From contig OX104122.1 in assembly GCA_944474755.1 (NCBI GenBank), positions 9,883,223-9,947,222 on the forward strand: a stretch of DNA of 64,000 nucleotides, given 5' to 3'. Numbering within the stretch: position 1 is the stretch's first letter; the number at the start of each line of letters is the position of its first letter. The DNA comes from Limnoperna fortunei. Taxonomy: Eukaryota; Mollusca; Bivalvia; Mytilida; Modiolidae. A program made the translations under genes and the position numbers. Below are positions 35,219 through 46,600 of this stretch, piece after piece. Under the pieces are notes generated by a model. That model saw nothing but the letters and a program-made list of their open reading frames with translations. It searched no databases and was not told the DNA's origin.

Positions 35219-36569
35219 GTATATTATGGTATGGTGTTGGAACAAATTCAGCAATAAACAGTAAAAATAAAATTCTGAAAAATATCAAGACATTATCTTT
35301 GACTATGTTCAAAGTTTCAGTTCACAAGCGGATTTTTTAAGTAATTAAACTGAAAGGACATTTGACAAATTATTTAGAAATATTTTTTAAACTTTTATTT
35401 TTAATATTGTTTGGCTATTGATCCTAAACAACACAAGTTGACGAATACTTTTTGCCCTAATCTGTCTGTAGGCCTGCATGACGGCAGATGAATTATGGAG
35501 GCGTTCAATTTTATTTGGTAGGGGGTTTGCAGAAAAGCACACAATCCTTTTTAACTACAGTTTGGAATCGAGCAACCCGCACGAATTCGGGCTCGAACTC
35601 TCAACCCGAGGTTTGACATGCCAGTGATGAGTACCTACTTTTACCATTCGGGCAGCGAATCCACTATTGAGGCGATTCTGTGAAAATTGTGTACGTATTA
35701 TGCTAAAACATCTGGTATTTGGCCCTACAAAGAATTGTATGGCTTGGAATGGTGTCAAACATCTATATTTTGATCCGATACCGTATATCAGAACATGTTC
35801 GTGTGTTTAATTTTTGCTGTGTTCCTTGTAGAGTCTGAAGCGCGAAAATTTTCCAACGCGAATATTTAACTCCCTATACAAAAAATAATGAGCAATTTAC
35901 ATAATACACTTAATAGACTAATACGAATATTTAACCTGGCCTTTTCAATAGAAAGTCGCGAACGAACACAAGGCGAATATAATTCGAACTATTGTAATAC
36001 ATCACAGGGAAATACAATAAATATTACGTTACTCATTTTACAGTGCTGGGGACTAATATAAATATTAGTAATTACAGATTTGGAATCCAGTTTTCAGATT
36101 TTTTTTTTTGTCTGTCAAAGTTTCCAAAAATCAATTAAAAGCAAAACATGATTGGATATTGACGAATATTGGTACGTATGACCCCATAGTTCGGACAGCA
36201 TTTGTTTTTGGACTTATAATACACCTTGTTTGTTGTACTCGCTCAGTTCTAGTGTCAATGAACGGGTGATTACGCTGTGGCTTTGTGTATTGCTTATAAA
36301 TATTGACTATTGACATAAGGAATGTCCTTGAGGATTAAAATTCACCTTCAGTACGTGTAATCCGTATAGAATAGGAATACACGTAGATATGTAATGTATA
36401 CATGTATATTGTAACATTATTGTAGCAAAAAATATTCCCATGGTTTTTAATACAATTATTGCTCGCATTTCTGTCAAATATTCAAGAATCTTAATTATAA
36501 TATTTATAGATAAAGCTGTAAGTATATGATACATGCAGTGCGAGTATAAATTTTAAGAATATATGATAT
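35219..36569. other. Intergenic stretch with repeat scraps
   Basis: Apart from the tRNA-like segment at 35540-35675 I see only AT-rich sequence. Near 35840-35990 the words GCGCGAAAATTTTCC, ACGCGAATATTTAAC and GTCGCGAACGAACACAAG look like a fragment of another dispersed element. Confidence 0.4.
35540..35675 (-). mobile_element. Second tRNA-like SINE-type segment, different family
   Basis: The reverse complement reads CGCTGCCCGAATGGTAAAAG (A-box-like), then about 45 nt later GAGAGTTCGAGCCCGAATTC (B-box-like), then a body unlike the main SINE. Box order and spacing fit a tRNA-derived pol III promoter. The tail and target duplications were not resolved. Confidence 0.45.
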
Positions 36570-36760
36570 CAAGAATACTATTGCGCCGTCTGCAATCCAA
36601 GAACACAAGTATTTCGTCTGTCTTCAACAACATGAGTCATTATGCTTATAGTCCATGTCTAGAAACAGACGAATAACACAGTTTACACTAGATCGTACGT
36701 ATGTATGCACAGAACGAGAAGAAAAATGGGTAGATACGACAACTTGTATAAAACGAACGA
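36570..36760 (+). pseudogene. Decayed paralogue of exon 3 of the 40173-51016 gene
   Basis: It reads LQSKNTSISSVFNNMSHYAY then SPCLETDE and a stop, against WQSKNSNLSSVFHAMKHYAY then RPLSGDRR in the intact exon 3. After a one-base shift it continues NNTVYTRSYVCM, against VNTIDTRTYVYL. The nucleotide match is also visible (ATTATGC, TCGTCTGTCTTCAAC / TCATCTGTCTTTCAC). A stop and a frameshift show decay. It lies 3.4 kb upstream of the intact gene on the same strand, which implies an ancient tandem duplication. Confidence 0.7.
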
Positions 36761-36959
36761 CGGCTGCGATAGACAAAGATTTGTTCTCCAGACCTCATTT
36801 TTCAGCAGACACAACAAGCAGATATTTTAGGTGGATACATTTTAAACAGTTTTTATACATAACACGTATATTAACTTGCTCCCCCTTTTTGTATTGTCGC
36901 CCGTCCACGGAGCGTGCCTGCCATCAAATGTATTAACAGGTATTGCCCAGTTTTACTTC

Positions 36960-37072
36960 CTAAGGTCGAGGTTTTCAACTGGTACTCATGTTTTCTCCCA
37001 CGATAAAACACAATGATATAGCTGAAATTTGCTGAAAGTGGCGTTAAATCTCATTCAAACAAACAAACAACA
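36960..37072 (+). mobile_element. Headless SINE copy
   Basis: It starts TAAGGTCGAGGTTTTC, which corresponds to the internal GCAGGTCGGGGTTTTC of the full element, and runs through TATAGCTGAAATTTGCTGA, AAGTGGCGTTAAA to a CAAACAAACAAAC tail. The tRNA head is absent. Confidence 0.7.
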
Positions 37073-37524
37073 CAAAACATCATTTTTGTCCTTATTAACG
37101 TAAATAATAAAATTGAATAATTTTTAAACATCTTTGTTGGAGTCATCAAAGTACCATACAGTGGTACATTGTGCATCTGGTTTTTTTAAAGACTTACGCA
37201 GTGCATTCCTTTCCCATAAAAGGGATCATGAATATGATGACATGGTCGGTGTGTTCCCGGACCACACATCCATTTTGTCTTCCGGTCTATACAAACTTCA
37301 ATTAATAATCCGCGAAGCTATTATAATAACACACCCAATCTAATTAATGTTGAATATTGCTCCCAATTTTTGTTGTTACAGCGAAAATAACAAAAGGCCG
37401 GGGAGTTTAATTTTATTGAAACTCATCATTACTTGTTTTTTTGTTTTTTTTTTAAACAGGCATTAATTTTTTTAATTTAATTATTAATGCAAATGTTGTA
37501 TGCTGTTTCGATGACATATGCTTT

Positions 37525-37872
37525 TTAATACGTCGTTTTCAAGATATAATCGCTCTCGTTAAAGGAGGTGAAAATTGTAATGGTGATCACGTGACGTCAT
37601 AAAAATTTAGTGCACTTTAAGTTTAAAAAGGCAATATTTGTCATGAAAGACGAGGCAAAACAAAACCTGTGCTGTGTTGTGCATTGGTGCCAAGCCAACA
37701 CTATACATAAAATTTATGGAAAGGGGTCAAGTTTCATTCCGTTTTATGCCGTTCATACGATGTTTTAAAAGACGGTGCGTCGAGGAAAGTGCCCTAAATA
37801 AAATCATGTGATACCATAAATCACGTGATAGGATACATGTAACCACCACCTATCTTGAAAACGGCGTATTAA
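37525..37872. mobile_element. MITE-like inverted-repeat element, about 350 bp
   Basis: TTAATACGTCGTTTTCAAGA (37525-37544) and its reverse complement with one mismatch, TCTTGAAAACGGCGTATTAA (37853-37872). The arms extend to TATA at the inner side. The interior holds GATCACGTGACGTCAT and AAATCACGTGATAGG and no ORF. Confidence 0.65.
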
Positions 37873-38564
37873 CAATAGTGGTATTACTTATGTTGCCTAC
37901 AAAATCCCCCATGGAATTCGGCCATTATATTTTTGACCCTTATACAACCTTATATATCTTAAATATTATACACTGAAAAAATTACGTAATTTACGTAATT
38001 GTTCAGGAAATAGTTACAACTAAAATTTACCGGGATTATTGTAATTGGTAAATTTTTTCTCCCAACGACAGTAATTTCCCCAATCTCGATTCTAGATATC
38101 CTACGTCAGCCAGTCACCTCTGCCACACCATTGGTTAACGCCAACTCATGGCTGATAATCCTATCCTACAAGCGAAGTGCTTCTATGTAAAGCCTTAACA
38201 AAAATGTATAAAAATACTTTATAAAAAATAAATAAGATCTCGTTTACATGTTTACAAACATCAGGCTGTGTTTACAAATATCACTAGCAGACGACAGATG
38301 TAGTACCGCAGTAAATGGTAGGTGACGTGTGACAGATGTTACATTTGGGAACCAATTATCTTCTCTCTGTCGGAGATTGGAATATTTCATCTCGCAATAA
38401 ATATAAATATATCTTTATTGAACAGCCAGTCCAATATGTTCTTATTGCCTAGTCCAATATGGATCCAAAAATAGGCCAATGTGGGATTGAAGAATTGATG
38501 CAATTATATCTGTTTGACTAACCATTCCAACATTTCATCCTGACTAGTAAATATATATTTCTAT

Positions 38565-38822
38565 TGTTGCCGAGCGATTAATGTAGTCAATTTTCTTTTG
38601 ATCACGTGTCTGTCAACACTGAGGTTGCGGGTTCGAGTCTCACTACAGGTAGGGTGTACTCGACTAAATCGTAATTGAAAAGGATCGCCAGTTTTTTACC
38701 GAATGTCAGTTGTTTTCTCCGGGTACTTTGGCTTCCTCCACAATAAAAACTGGACGCCATCATATAGCTGAAAAATTGCTGAAAATGGGGTTCAACATTA
38801 TTAAAAAAAACAAATAAACAAC
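38565..38822 (+). mobile_element. SINE copy (plus orientation)
   Basis: Head TTGCCGAGCGATTAATGTAG (A-box-like) and GCGGGTTCGAGTCTCAC (B-box), body with AAAAACTGGACGCCATC and ATATAGCTGAAAAATTGCTG, and a CAAATAAACAAC tail. It is full length but diverged. Confidence 0.8.
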
Positions 38823-39217
38823 AAATTGAGGCATTACTCGAGTGCTTTTTCAATTACAACGATTTAACTAAAAGAGCGAATAAACTGTTCTATTTTCATT
38901 AACAATTTCGGTTTGATGGTGTTTGCTATAACAAAGTTATTTCCTACACTAAAGTAGAGCATTATAATTGTTTTCCTTTGCGATGTTATTTCAACCAAGG
39001 CTAGGCTAAAGCCCTGGGAATAAAAATATACCTCGAGGGAACAATAATGATATTTACCTAAGGCAAAAAAAACTTATATCTACCCTGAAAAATTATAGTC
39101 AACATTATGAACTAATGGCGCCGCAGATATGGTCTGAATGACGAGGAAGCCGTTGTCTCGGATCTGCGTGCATCATGCAATGTATCACGTCTAGATATTC
39201 AAATTGCATTAATAAAA

Positions 39218-39322
39218 TTCCGAACTGGTACGGATGGAAAAATTCCGAATTGGTACAGATGGGAAAATTCCGAACTGGTACGGATGGGAAAATTCCGAAC
39301 TGGTACGGATGGGAATATCCAG
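39218..39322. repeat. 25-bp minisatellite, four units
   Basis: Four copies of CCGAACTGGTACGGATGG plus AAAAATT, a period of 25 nt with one or two differences each. Frames such as NWYGWKNSELV are artefacts. Confidence 0.9.
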
Positions 39323-39448
39323 GCGGAATGATAGAGATGTGGATCGCTTTGGCTTTCATATGCCACTTGATAATGTCACACAGTTGAAATCTGCATTACA
39401 TATCTCTTCCATGACGCCGAATTTTCTCATAACTGTATATTATGAAGA

Positions 39449-39570
39449 CTGGTGCTGTTTATGATGCAGAGCGGTTACACAAACCTTCGGAAGCATCTGG
39501 ACTCACCCTTTTTGTTAAAGAAGATCGTGTTTTATTCACCTTATGTGTTGTCATTTTTTAAAGTTTTTGT
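39449..39570 (+). repeat. Dispersed repeat copy related to 41048-41165
   Basis: It shares in order GGTGC, GGAGCAGG-like, GTTAC, ACCTT.GG.AGCA and CTGGAC.CACCC, then a T-rich pyrimidine run, with the segment in intron 1 of the downstream gene. I recall similar text as a common bivalve repeat; this was not verified here. Confidence 0.5.
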
Positions 39571-39978
39571 TTATTTTAATTTAATTTATTTTTGTCTGTG
39601 TCCACTATTCGTAGGACTGTCTAATCCAATGTTTCATTGTTTATCTTTGTTGTTGCTAATAATAAGATACAGAAGCAATCAAAAATATTGATAGATCATT
39701 GCGCTTAATTTTGAGATTGAAAGTGTTGCGGTAAATGCGACTCCCAGATTTTGCTTTAGAAAAAAGCAATGAAGAAATAGTTAGTATTTTGTAATAATTT
39801 CTTTGTTGGTTTTGACGATGTTTACAGTAAAATTACGAAAAGAAAGTTTGCACTCAATTTTAAAATAGAGGAACTTTTGATGAGAAATCGCTAAAAAAAA
39901 GTCTATCATATGACAAGAAAACAATCTGTAAAAGCATTCGTCATTACTACACATATTACTGCCAAGACTGCACAACCT

Positions 39979-39988
39979 ATATATAATT
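39979..39988 (+). promoter_or_regulatory. Weak TATA-like candidate
   Basis: TATATATAAT lies 185 nt ahead of the chosen ATG at 40173. In AT-rich sequence this is weak evidence. No transcription start is known. Confidence 0.2.
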
Positions 39989-40172
39989 TGTCCATTTCTT
40001 TTAACATTAGACTTTCGGAACGCCATGACAAAAATGTCAGCACATGTGTTACCATTGGACTAATTCACAGACTATTTCACAAATTATGTTCTGATAAAGA
40101 ACGTCCTTGACATTCCATATTGTCAGTAGAATCATGACAGTTAGGATCATTTTACTTGATAACCAAACCAAA

Positions 40173-40619
40173 ATGAAGGCAACAGGATTGATACTTGTCA
40201 GTTTTTTCGTGTCGATTTATTGCTCCCCGTCTTCAAATTCGGATATTAAAGACACCGTTCAAAAACTGTTCGACAAAATTCGTAGTATGCAGGTAACAAA
40301 AACGATGAAACCGGACCCGCCATTAGAATGGGCAAAATTTAAAGGAAACTACGAAAGCGATGTTAAGTTATATTTCCATGGAAACTCTACGATGAGTGCT
40401 ATGCGTTATTTGTTTAAAGTTTATGATAATAACATGTTCGCAACAGCTTGGATTACATGTTGTCTTATTGAAGCCTATCGCTATGGAAAAGCACCGAAGC
40501 CTACCGAGGAACAACTTATTATGTCTATAGATGGCATCATGGACCACGTTAATAAAAATCTTAAATATCCAAATTCAATAATGGCCTTTTGGCCACAAAT
40601 ATTTAACGAGAAATATAAG
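40173..40619 (+). CDS. Unknown secreted protein, exon 1 (signal peptide)
   Basis: 149 codons. The signal peptide is about residues 1-18 (hydrophobic LILVSFFVSIY), with likely cleavage near YCS-PSS. The mature N-terminus is basic and helical (DTVQKLFDKIRSM), then NNMFATAWITCCLIEAYRYG. The donor is GTAAGA after 40619, phase 0. Confidence 0.85.
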
Positions 40620-43600
40620 GTAAGACTTTAAATAAACAAAAGCTTCCAAATACATTTGTTTGTTTATTTGAATGATGTTTAACATTTCAGCAATTTTTCA
40701 GCTATATCATGGCGTCCAGTATTTATTGAAGGAGCCGGAGTACCCGGAGGAAACCCCCTGCCTTCGGTAGGAAAACTGGTAATCCTTGTCAATTAAGATT
40801 AGAGTCGAGCGCACCCTGCCCGCAGTAAGCCTTGAACCGGCAATCTCCTTGTTGACAGTGATCAATAGTAGTCGAACTACCTTAACCACTCGTCTCTAAA
40901 AACATTCGTGTTATTCCAGGCTTGTCAACAGTGTGTTGTAAGCTCGAGCCTGACTTTTGACAAGCTGTGCTCAATTCCAACCTTAATTGCCAAGGATTGC
41001 CTTCGTACTGTATTATGATGACCCCGGATTTAAACCCGAGTAATACGACGGGTGCCACGGGTGGAGCAGGAGTTACTTACCCTTTGGGAGCACCTGGACC
41101 CCCCTCAGTTTTTTTTGTTGTCCCCTCTTTTGTTTGACTTATTGCCTTTTCAATACTTCTCGGTATCTTTGATTTTTTTCTTAGATCTGTTTAAGGCTAA
41201 CACCACAGCCGTAAACGATTGTGTCATCTGTGACTTCCATTAGATAGTAATAAATAAATTGTTTTGTATGTTTTAGGTCTACCAGAGTACCCCTGTTAAC
41301 TTATTAGCGATGTTCGATCTCACCCAGACGGCTAATTGGACGGAAGTATACGAGATCCTGGATAAAATTGGTCTGCATGACGTCAGAAAAATTATTGAAA
41401 GACTTTTGAAATCGAGGTAAATATTGTACTTATAAGTTAACTGGCGTAAAATAAATTGTGTATTTAGTTTCCAATTGCCTGAAATCCGTTAATGTATTCT
41501 AAAATAGTTTTTAGGCCTTCTCCCGTTTCAGACTAATGTAGATTCTGCCACCAATTGGAACATCTCTCGGCCATATCCATCAGGTGTTTCCGAAAGCGAC
41601 CATAAACGGAAACAGCCGAGGATGATCCGATTGTATGAGAGTAATATTTCCAAAATTTTAATACGAGGCTTGCGGTAAAAAATAAAATCAAATTTTGGTT
41701 TATTAAAACTTTCTATCTGGACAGAAAAGGTTAACATGCTCACAAAATTATAGCATATATTACAAATATTTCTGGTTAAATCTTCAACATTTTATTATTA
41801 TTGTTCAAATCGCCTAGACAGAACACGCAATGATCTGTTGATAATAAATAAAATGTCATCAAGACTATGCTTTGCTTTACACTGTTTCACGTCTCTACGA
41901 TAAGACTTTAGGTTGACATTGTTTCACGGTTCCAAGATAAGACTTTGTGCTGACGATTGTCAAAAACATCCCATATATTATTTATTAACAACAATTTTAG
42001 AACATGTGCTTGAATACTTGCTAAGTTATACTGAAACACTATACACTATTTTCAGTAAATAATAACAGTACCTTTGTGTTTTGTCTATTAAACAGTTTTG
42101 ATTCTATCACTCCATAATTTTGTTTTTGTTTTTCTATTTAATTATAAAGGCAACAAATTTTATATTGACCTCCACATCCATCAGGAAAAATTTGGATAAA
42201 TTGTAAATTTAAAAGGCTTCGGGAGAGATAGTTTGTTATGTAGGTATATATGTACTTGTATCACGTGACTTGTATTATGGTCTCAAACTAGCACAGCGAC
42301 TATCTCTATAGCAACTAAAAATAGATCAACGATGTTAAGTTACATAAAGTGGTTACAATTCTCGGCAGGTTTTCGTCGTCAGTGTGTTCATTTAATAAAT
42401 TAAGTCCTTAAATTGTAGTACAAGAATAATAATACTTCATTTAACACCTTAACAGCTGAACTCTATAACACATCTTTTATTACGGCTTCCAAATGAAGAT
42501 TGTGAAGAAAATTTGTCGTTTGCACAGTTTCTTCATATTATGTTTTTTTCTTCCACTTTCTGCAAAAATTGTGTCGAACTGTTTTCACAAAGACGTAAAT
42601 CGAATTGAAATAAAACTTGACTCGAAGTGGTGTACGCTAGTTTTAAATTTTTCTTCAAAATTAGCGGCCATCTTGAAATGGTGGCCATTTTGAAAATAAA
42701 AAAAAACACTTAAAAAATCTCAAAGTTTATGTATTTAATGAAAATTGGTATATAACTGGAATATGTTATACCGCCTCATATGACGCACATGTATCCAAGA
42801 TAGACGCCAAAAAATTCAAAATGTTCCGATTAGCACACAACTTGGTTTTCAGTAGATTAAGTTGTTGCGAATGGACGTTAGTCATAAAAATTTGAATTTG
42901 ATTACGGCGGCCATCTTGAAATTGTAGCCATTTAAAAAAAAATCCAAATTAAATTATTTAAAAAATTCAATGATTTTAATGACAACTGATATATGAGTTC
43001 ATGTAGTGTAGAGTATGCCGCACACTATGCAGCACATGTCGAATTTGTGTAGTGGTCATTTTGAACCTAAGATGGCCCCAAAAATTTTAAAATGCTCCTA
43101 TTTGCACGAAACTTGGTTTCTTGGTAGATAAAGATGCTGTGAATGGATGAGGGTACACGGGGGTCGTTTGGGAGTCATTCATGACCCATAAGATCATAAT
43201 CATGTTTAATTTATTGTTACCTTTGTAAAACTGTGTTTCAGAGACGGATACAAACAAGTTTTTCAAATCCCACCAGATTTTGATGACACGGCTGTAAATT
43301 TAGGACTAGGAACACTTCTGAAGGACAACATCCTGGACTTTCCGAACGCCAACGCCGTCTGGCAATCTAAGAACTCTAACCTCTCATCTGTCTTTCACGC
43401 CATGAAGCATTATGCATACAGACCCCTGTCTGGTGATAGGAGGGTTAACACGATTGATACAAGAACCTACGTTTATCTCCGGAAATTTCTGGAACAGGCG
43501 CAGGCAGAAAATAAAAATGTATCTTTAGTTTCAACATGGGTAGGTATAAATACCAATAGATTTCTTATATTACAAAAGAGTTTCCATGTTAAAAGTTGAT

Positions 43601-46600
43601 GAAGTAGTTACATGTAACGGCAATGACGTCCGTCGGTTTCCTTGCTTTCTTCCTCCTTTTGTTTAATTTTGTTATCTCCTTTTTTCACCTGTTCGTGTTC
43701 AGGGGAGGTTACTCATTGATGGATGAATTAGAATCAACAATACTAAAAAATAATGTTACATTTTAAAACCGAAAAGAAGATTGTCCATCCAACTAACGTT
43801 AAACCAAGAACTTTTTTGTATAACGTTCATTCACTAGAAAGCAGTTGCTGTTTGTTCAGGTAGCAATAAGGTGTGGAGTTGTGTTAACGATTTTAGACTG
43901 CTAAAGACAAATTTGGACGAGTCAAGACATGGTCGAGACCGATTCATATATTCAGAAAGGCTACTTTTGATCGACACAAATTCAGATTGCTCGATTCTTA
44001 TTTCCTCGAATGTGGCCATTCTGACATTTATTCTAAAGAAAGGGTCGAGTCCAAAATCAGGCAAAGTAACAGAAAAATCAGTACATGTTCTATCAAATCG
44101 AAGGTCAAGTAAAATTAAGAAGCATAGAAATTCACACTGGTCCAGTAAAGGTCAAATAATTATAAACAAAACTAAAAACTTTATACTCTGTCAATTAATG
44201 ACATATTCCTTACTAAATTACATTTTATTGTGTTGATAGGTTCAGGATCTTGTAGATGTAAAAGTTGAGTACTATCAAGGAATCGACATTCCAGGTAACG
44301 TAAATAATGTTGACATCACAGTCTGTGCTAACGCATTGTTTGGAATTACTAACGCCATTTTATCTGGTCTTGTGACGTCAGAGCTTTTGGAAGATCCGGT
44401 GCTACAGGTATGTTGAAATATTAATTTCAGTATGGTGATGACGTCATTAATCGGATATATTGGGGGAAAAACAATGAGTAAAGTTAGGGAAAACTCGAGA
44501 TTTTACCGAAGTAGGCGAAAACGCATAGATTCTGGAAAATTAGTAAGAAAAATGAATCAAACATACCAATGTATGCTGATTAAGTTATAAGTCAAGACAA
44601 AAACAAGGTTAAACAAAATAGGGGACAGCAATGTATATGAAAATGTGTATATACGATACATGCAAACATGTTTGACCATATGATTAATTCTGTTTGGGTC
44701 CAGTAATCACAAAACATATATTTTGAATATGTGTACTTATTAATGCTGCACGGTGTGCGTGTGTTAGTTCGTCTACTATTGATCACGTGGTCTGTCAACA
44801 CTGAGATTGCTGTTTCGAGTCTCACTGCGGGCACGGTGCGCTCGAATCCAATCTTTATTGACAAGGATTGCCAGTTTTCTTGCCGCAGGTCGGGGTTTTC
44901 CCTGGGCTCTCCGGCTTCCCCCCTCAATAAATACTGGACGCCTTGATATTGCTTTAAAACTGCGGAAAGTGGCGTTAAACATTAAACAAAAGAAACTCAT
45001 GAATGCTGTAATGAAACTTCACATTCAATTTTATTGTTGCTGTATTGTAGCAACTTTATCTGAACACAACCTCAATGATAGAGTTCCAGATACAAACTAA
45101 TTTCTCCAGCCGTCCGGAACTAGCGTTGACTTACTATCCTTCTATTTTTGAATTCTACTGGTTTGTTGGCAGGACGTACACACAGCTGGAGAGAAAAGCT
45201 AGAATGGACGAACTACCTCATGATGTGAGTTATACTTTATTATAACGCATGCGTGTATCTGCCTTTGATGACGTAGGAGAATTGTTTCAGGTTTATAAAG
45301 TACATAGTACAATAGGTTCAACCTGAAACAAAGTTGTCGTTACAGAATTCAATAACCCGACATCAAATGGGTGTTTTCATATTTGACCTGTACTATGTCA
45401 AAGGGAAATGAACTGCATTGGGTCGATGATAGCTGTATTAGCCCGAGGCAACGTCGAGAGCCAATACCGCTACAAGGGAACATAATGTATGTCAAATATG
45501 AAAACCTATTTAATGACACTTGTATTAACCACTTAATTAAATTTAGTACCGTTTTTGTCTTTGATAAATATAGCTATATTCGATTCAATACGGCTTCACT
45601 TGAATATAAAAAAAGTTCAATATAAAAACCCTCGGTATGAAAATGTCATGTTTTTCCTTGACAATTATGCTGTAAAAATTATCTATATGTTGATCTTAAA
45701 ATTTGTAATCAGCCTTCATTAAAATTGCCATAGTACGTAAACTTTGACCCCAATGTTAAATCCATGTGGTGTACTTCCACGTTTTCGTAATAAAAACGAA
45801 TGTGTTTGTTTTTAAAAAAAAAATATTTATTTATAAATTACCGGAAGTGACATTCTTGTATTAGCCCTGTTTTTCTGTACCTGACCTGTTTTTCTGTTTC
45901 TGTACCTGCACTGTTTTTCTTGTCTTTCTTGGGCTTGTTAACTAGATGGACAATTTCACATGTATTTTACTAAACTGGTTAATAATAAACCGTATAGCGG
46001 CTCGGTGAATATTACATTTTTTCTCGCTGAGAAATCCTGATAGCGACCTATATCAAAGTCATTAATTGTTTTATTACATGAATAAAATCACCATCTTCCT
46101 TTATTAGAAAAAAAGGATGCTTACATTTTGTAATTGTTGTAATGCTGGTTACCCTTATAGTTTCTGGTAAAACTGCATTTTGATATTGATTTGCGGATAA
46201 TTCTGAAATTCCAGCTTCAACACATTTCAAATATAAAAAGGGTACAAAAAGTCAATTATTTTATTCTTACATTTTTTAACAGTATATTTTTAATGACAGA
46301 TGATCCAATGACCACTAAAATAGCAATTTATAGTTATGTTGGAACAGTTAAGATAAACCGGCTTAAACGGGTAAAAGCAGGTCAATATTGGATTACGCTG
46401 CACAGTAGTCAAGTGGAATCCAATATTGACCTAGTTTTGACCAGATTAAGCCTGTTTTTATGTAATTTTAGTACTGTTGCGATTTATCGTTTCCCAAAAG
46501 TTGTTCTTAGATAAATCAAAAACAAGCAAAATTATATTAATGTAATAATAAACCATATAGAACCGATAACAAGACAGTTAAAATAAATTTAAATGTTACA

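Noticed and set aside
40134..40172. Upstream in-frame ATG at 40134 as start of the unknown secreted protein
   Set aside because: It would put 13 mostly polar residues ahead of an otherwise typical signal peptide. ATG 40173 is preferred.
43834..44236. Open frames of 121 (plus) and 76 (minus) codons in intron 3 of the unknown gene
   Set aside because: No recognisable domain, mutually overlapping on opposite strands, and no consistent splice sites. Kept only as a low-confidence note.
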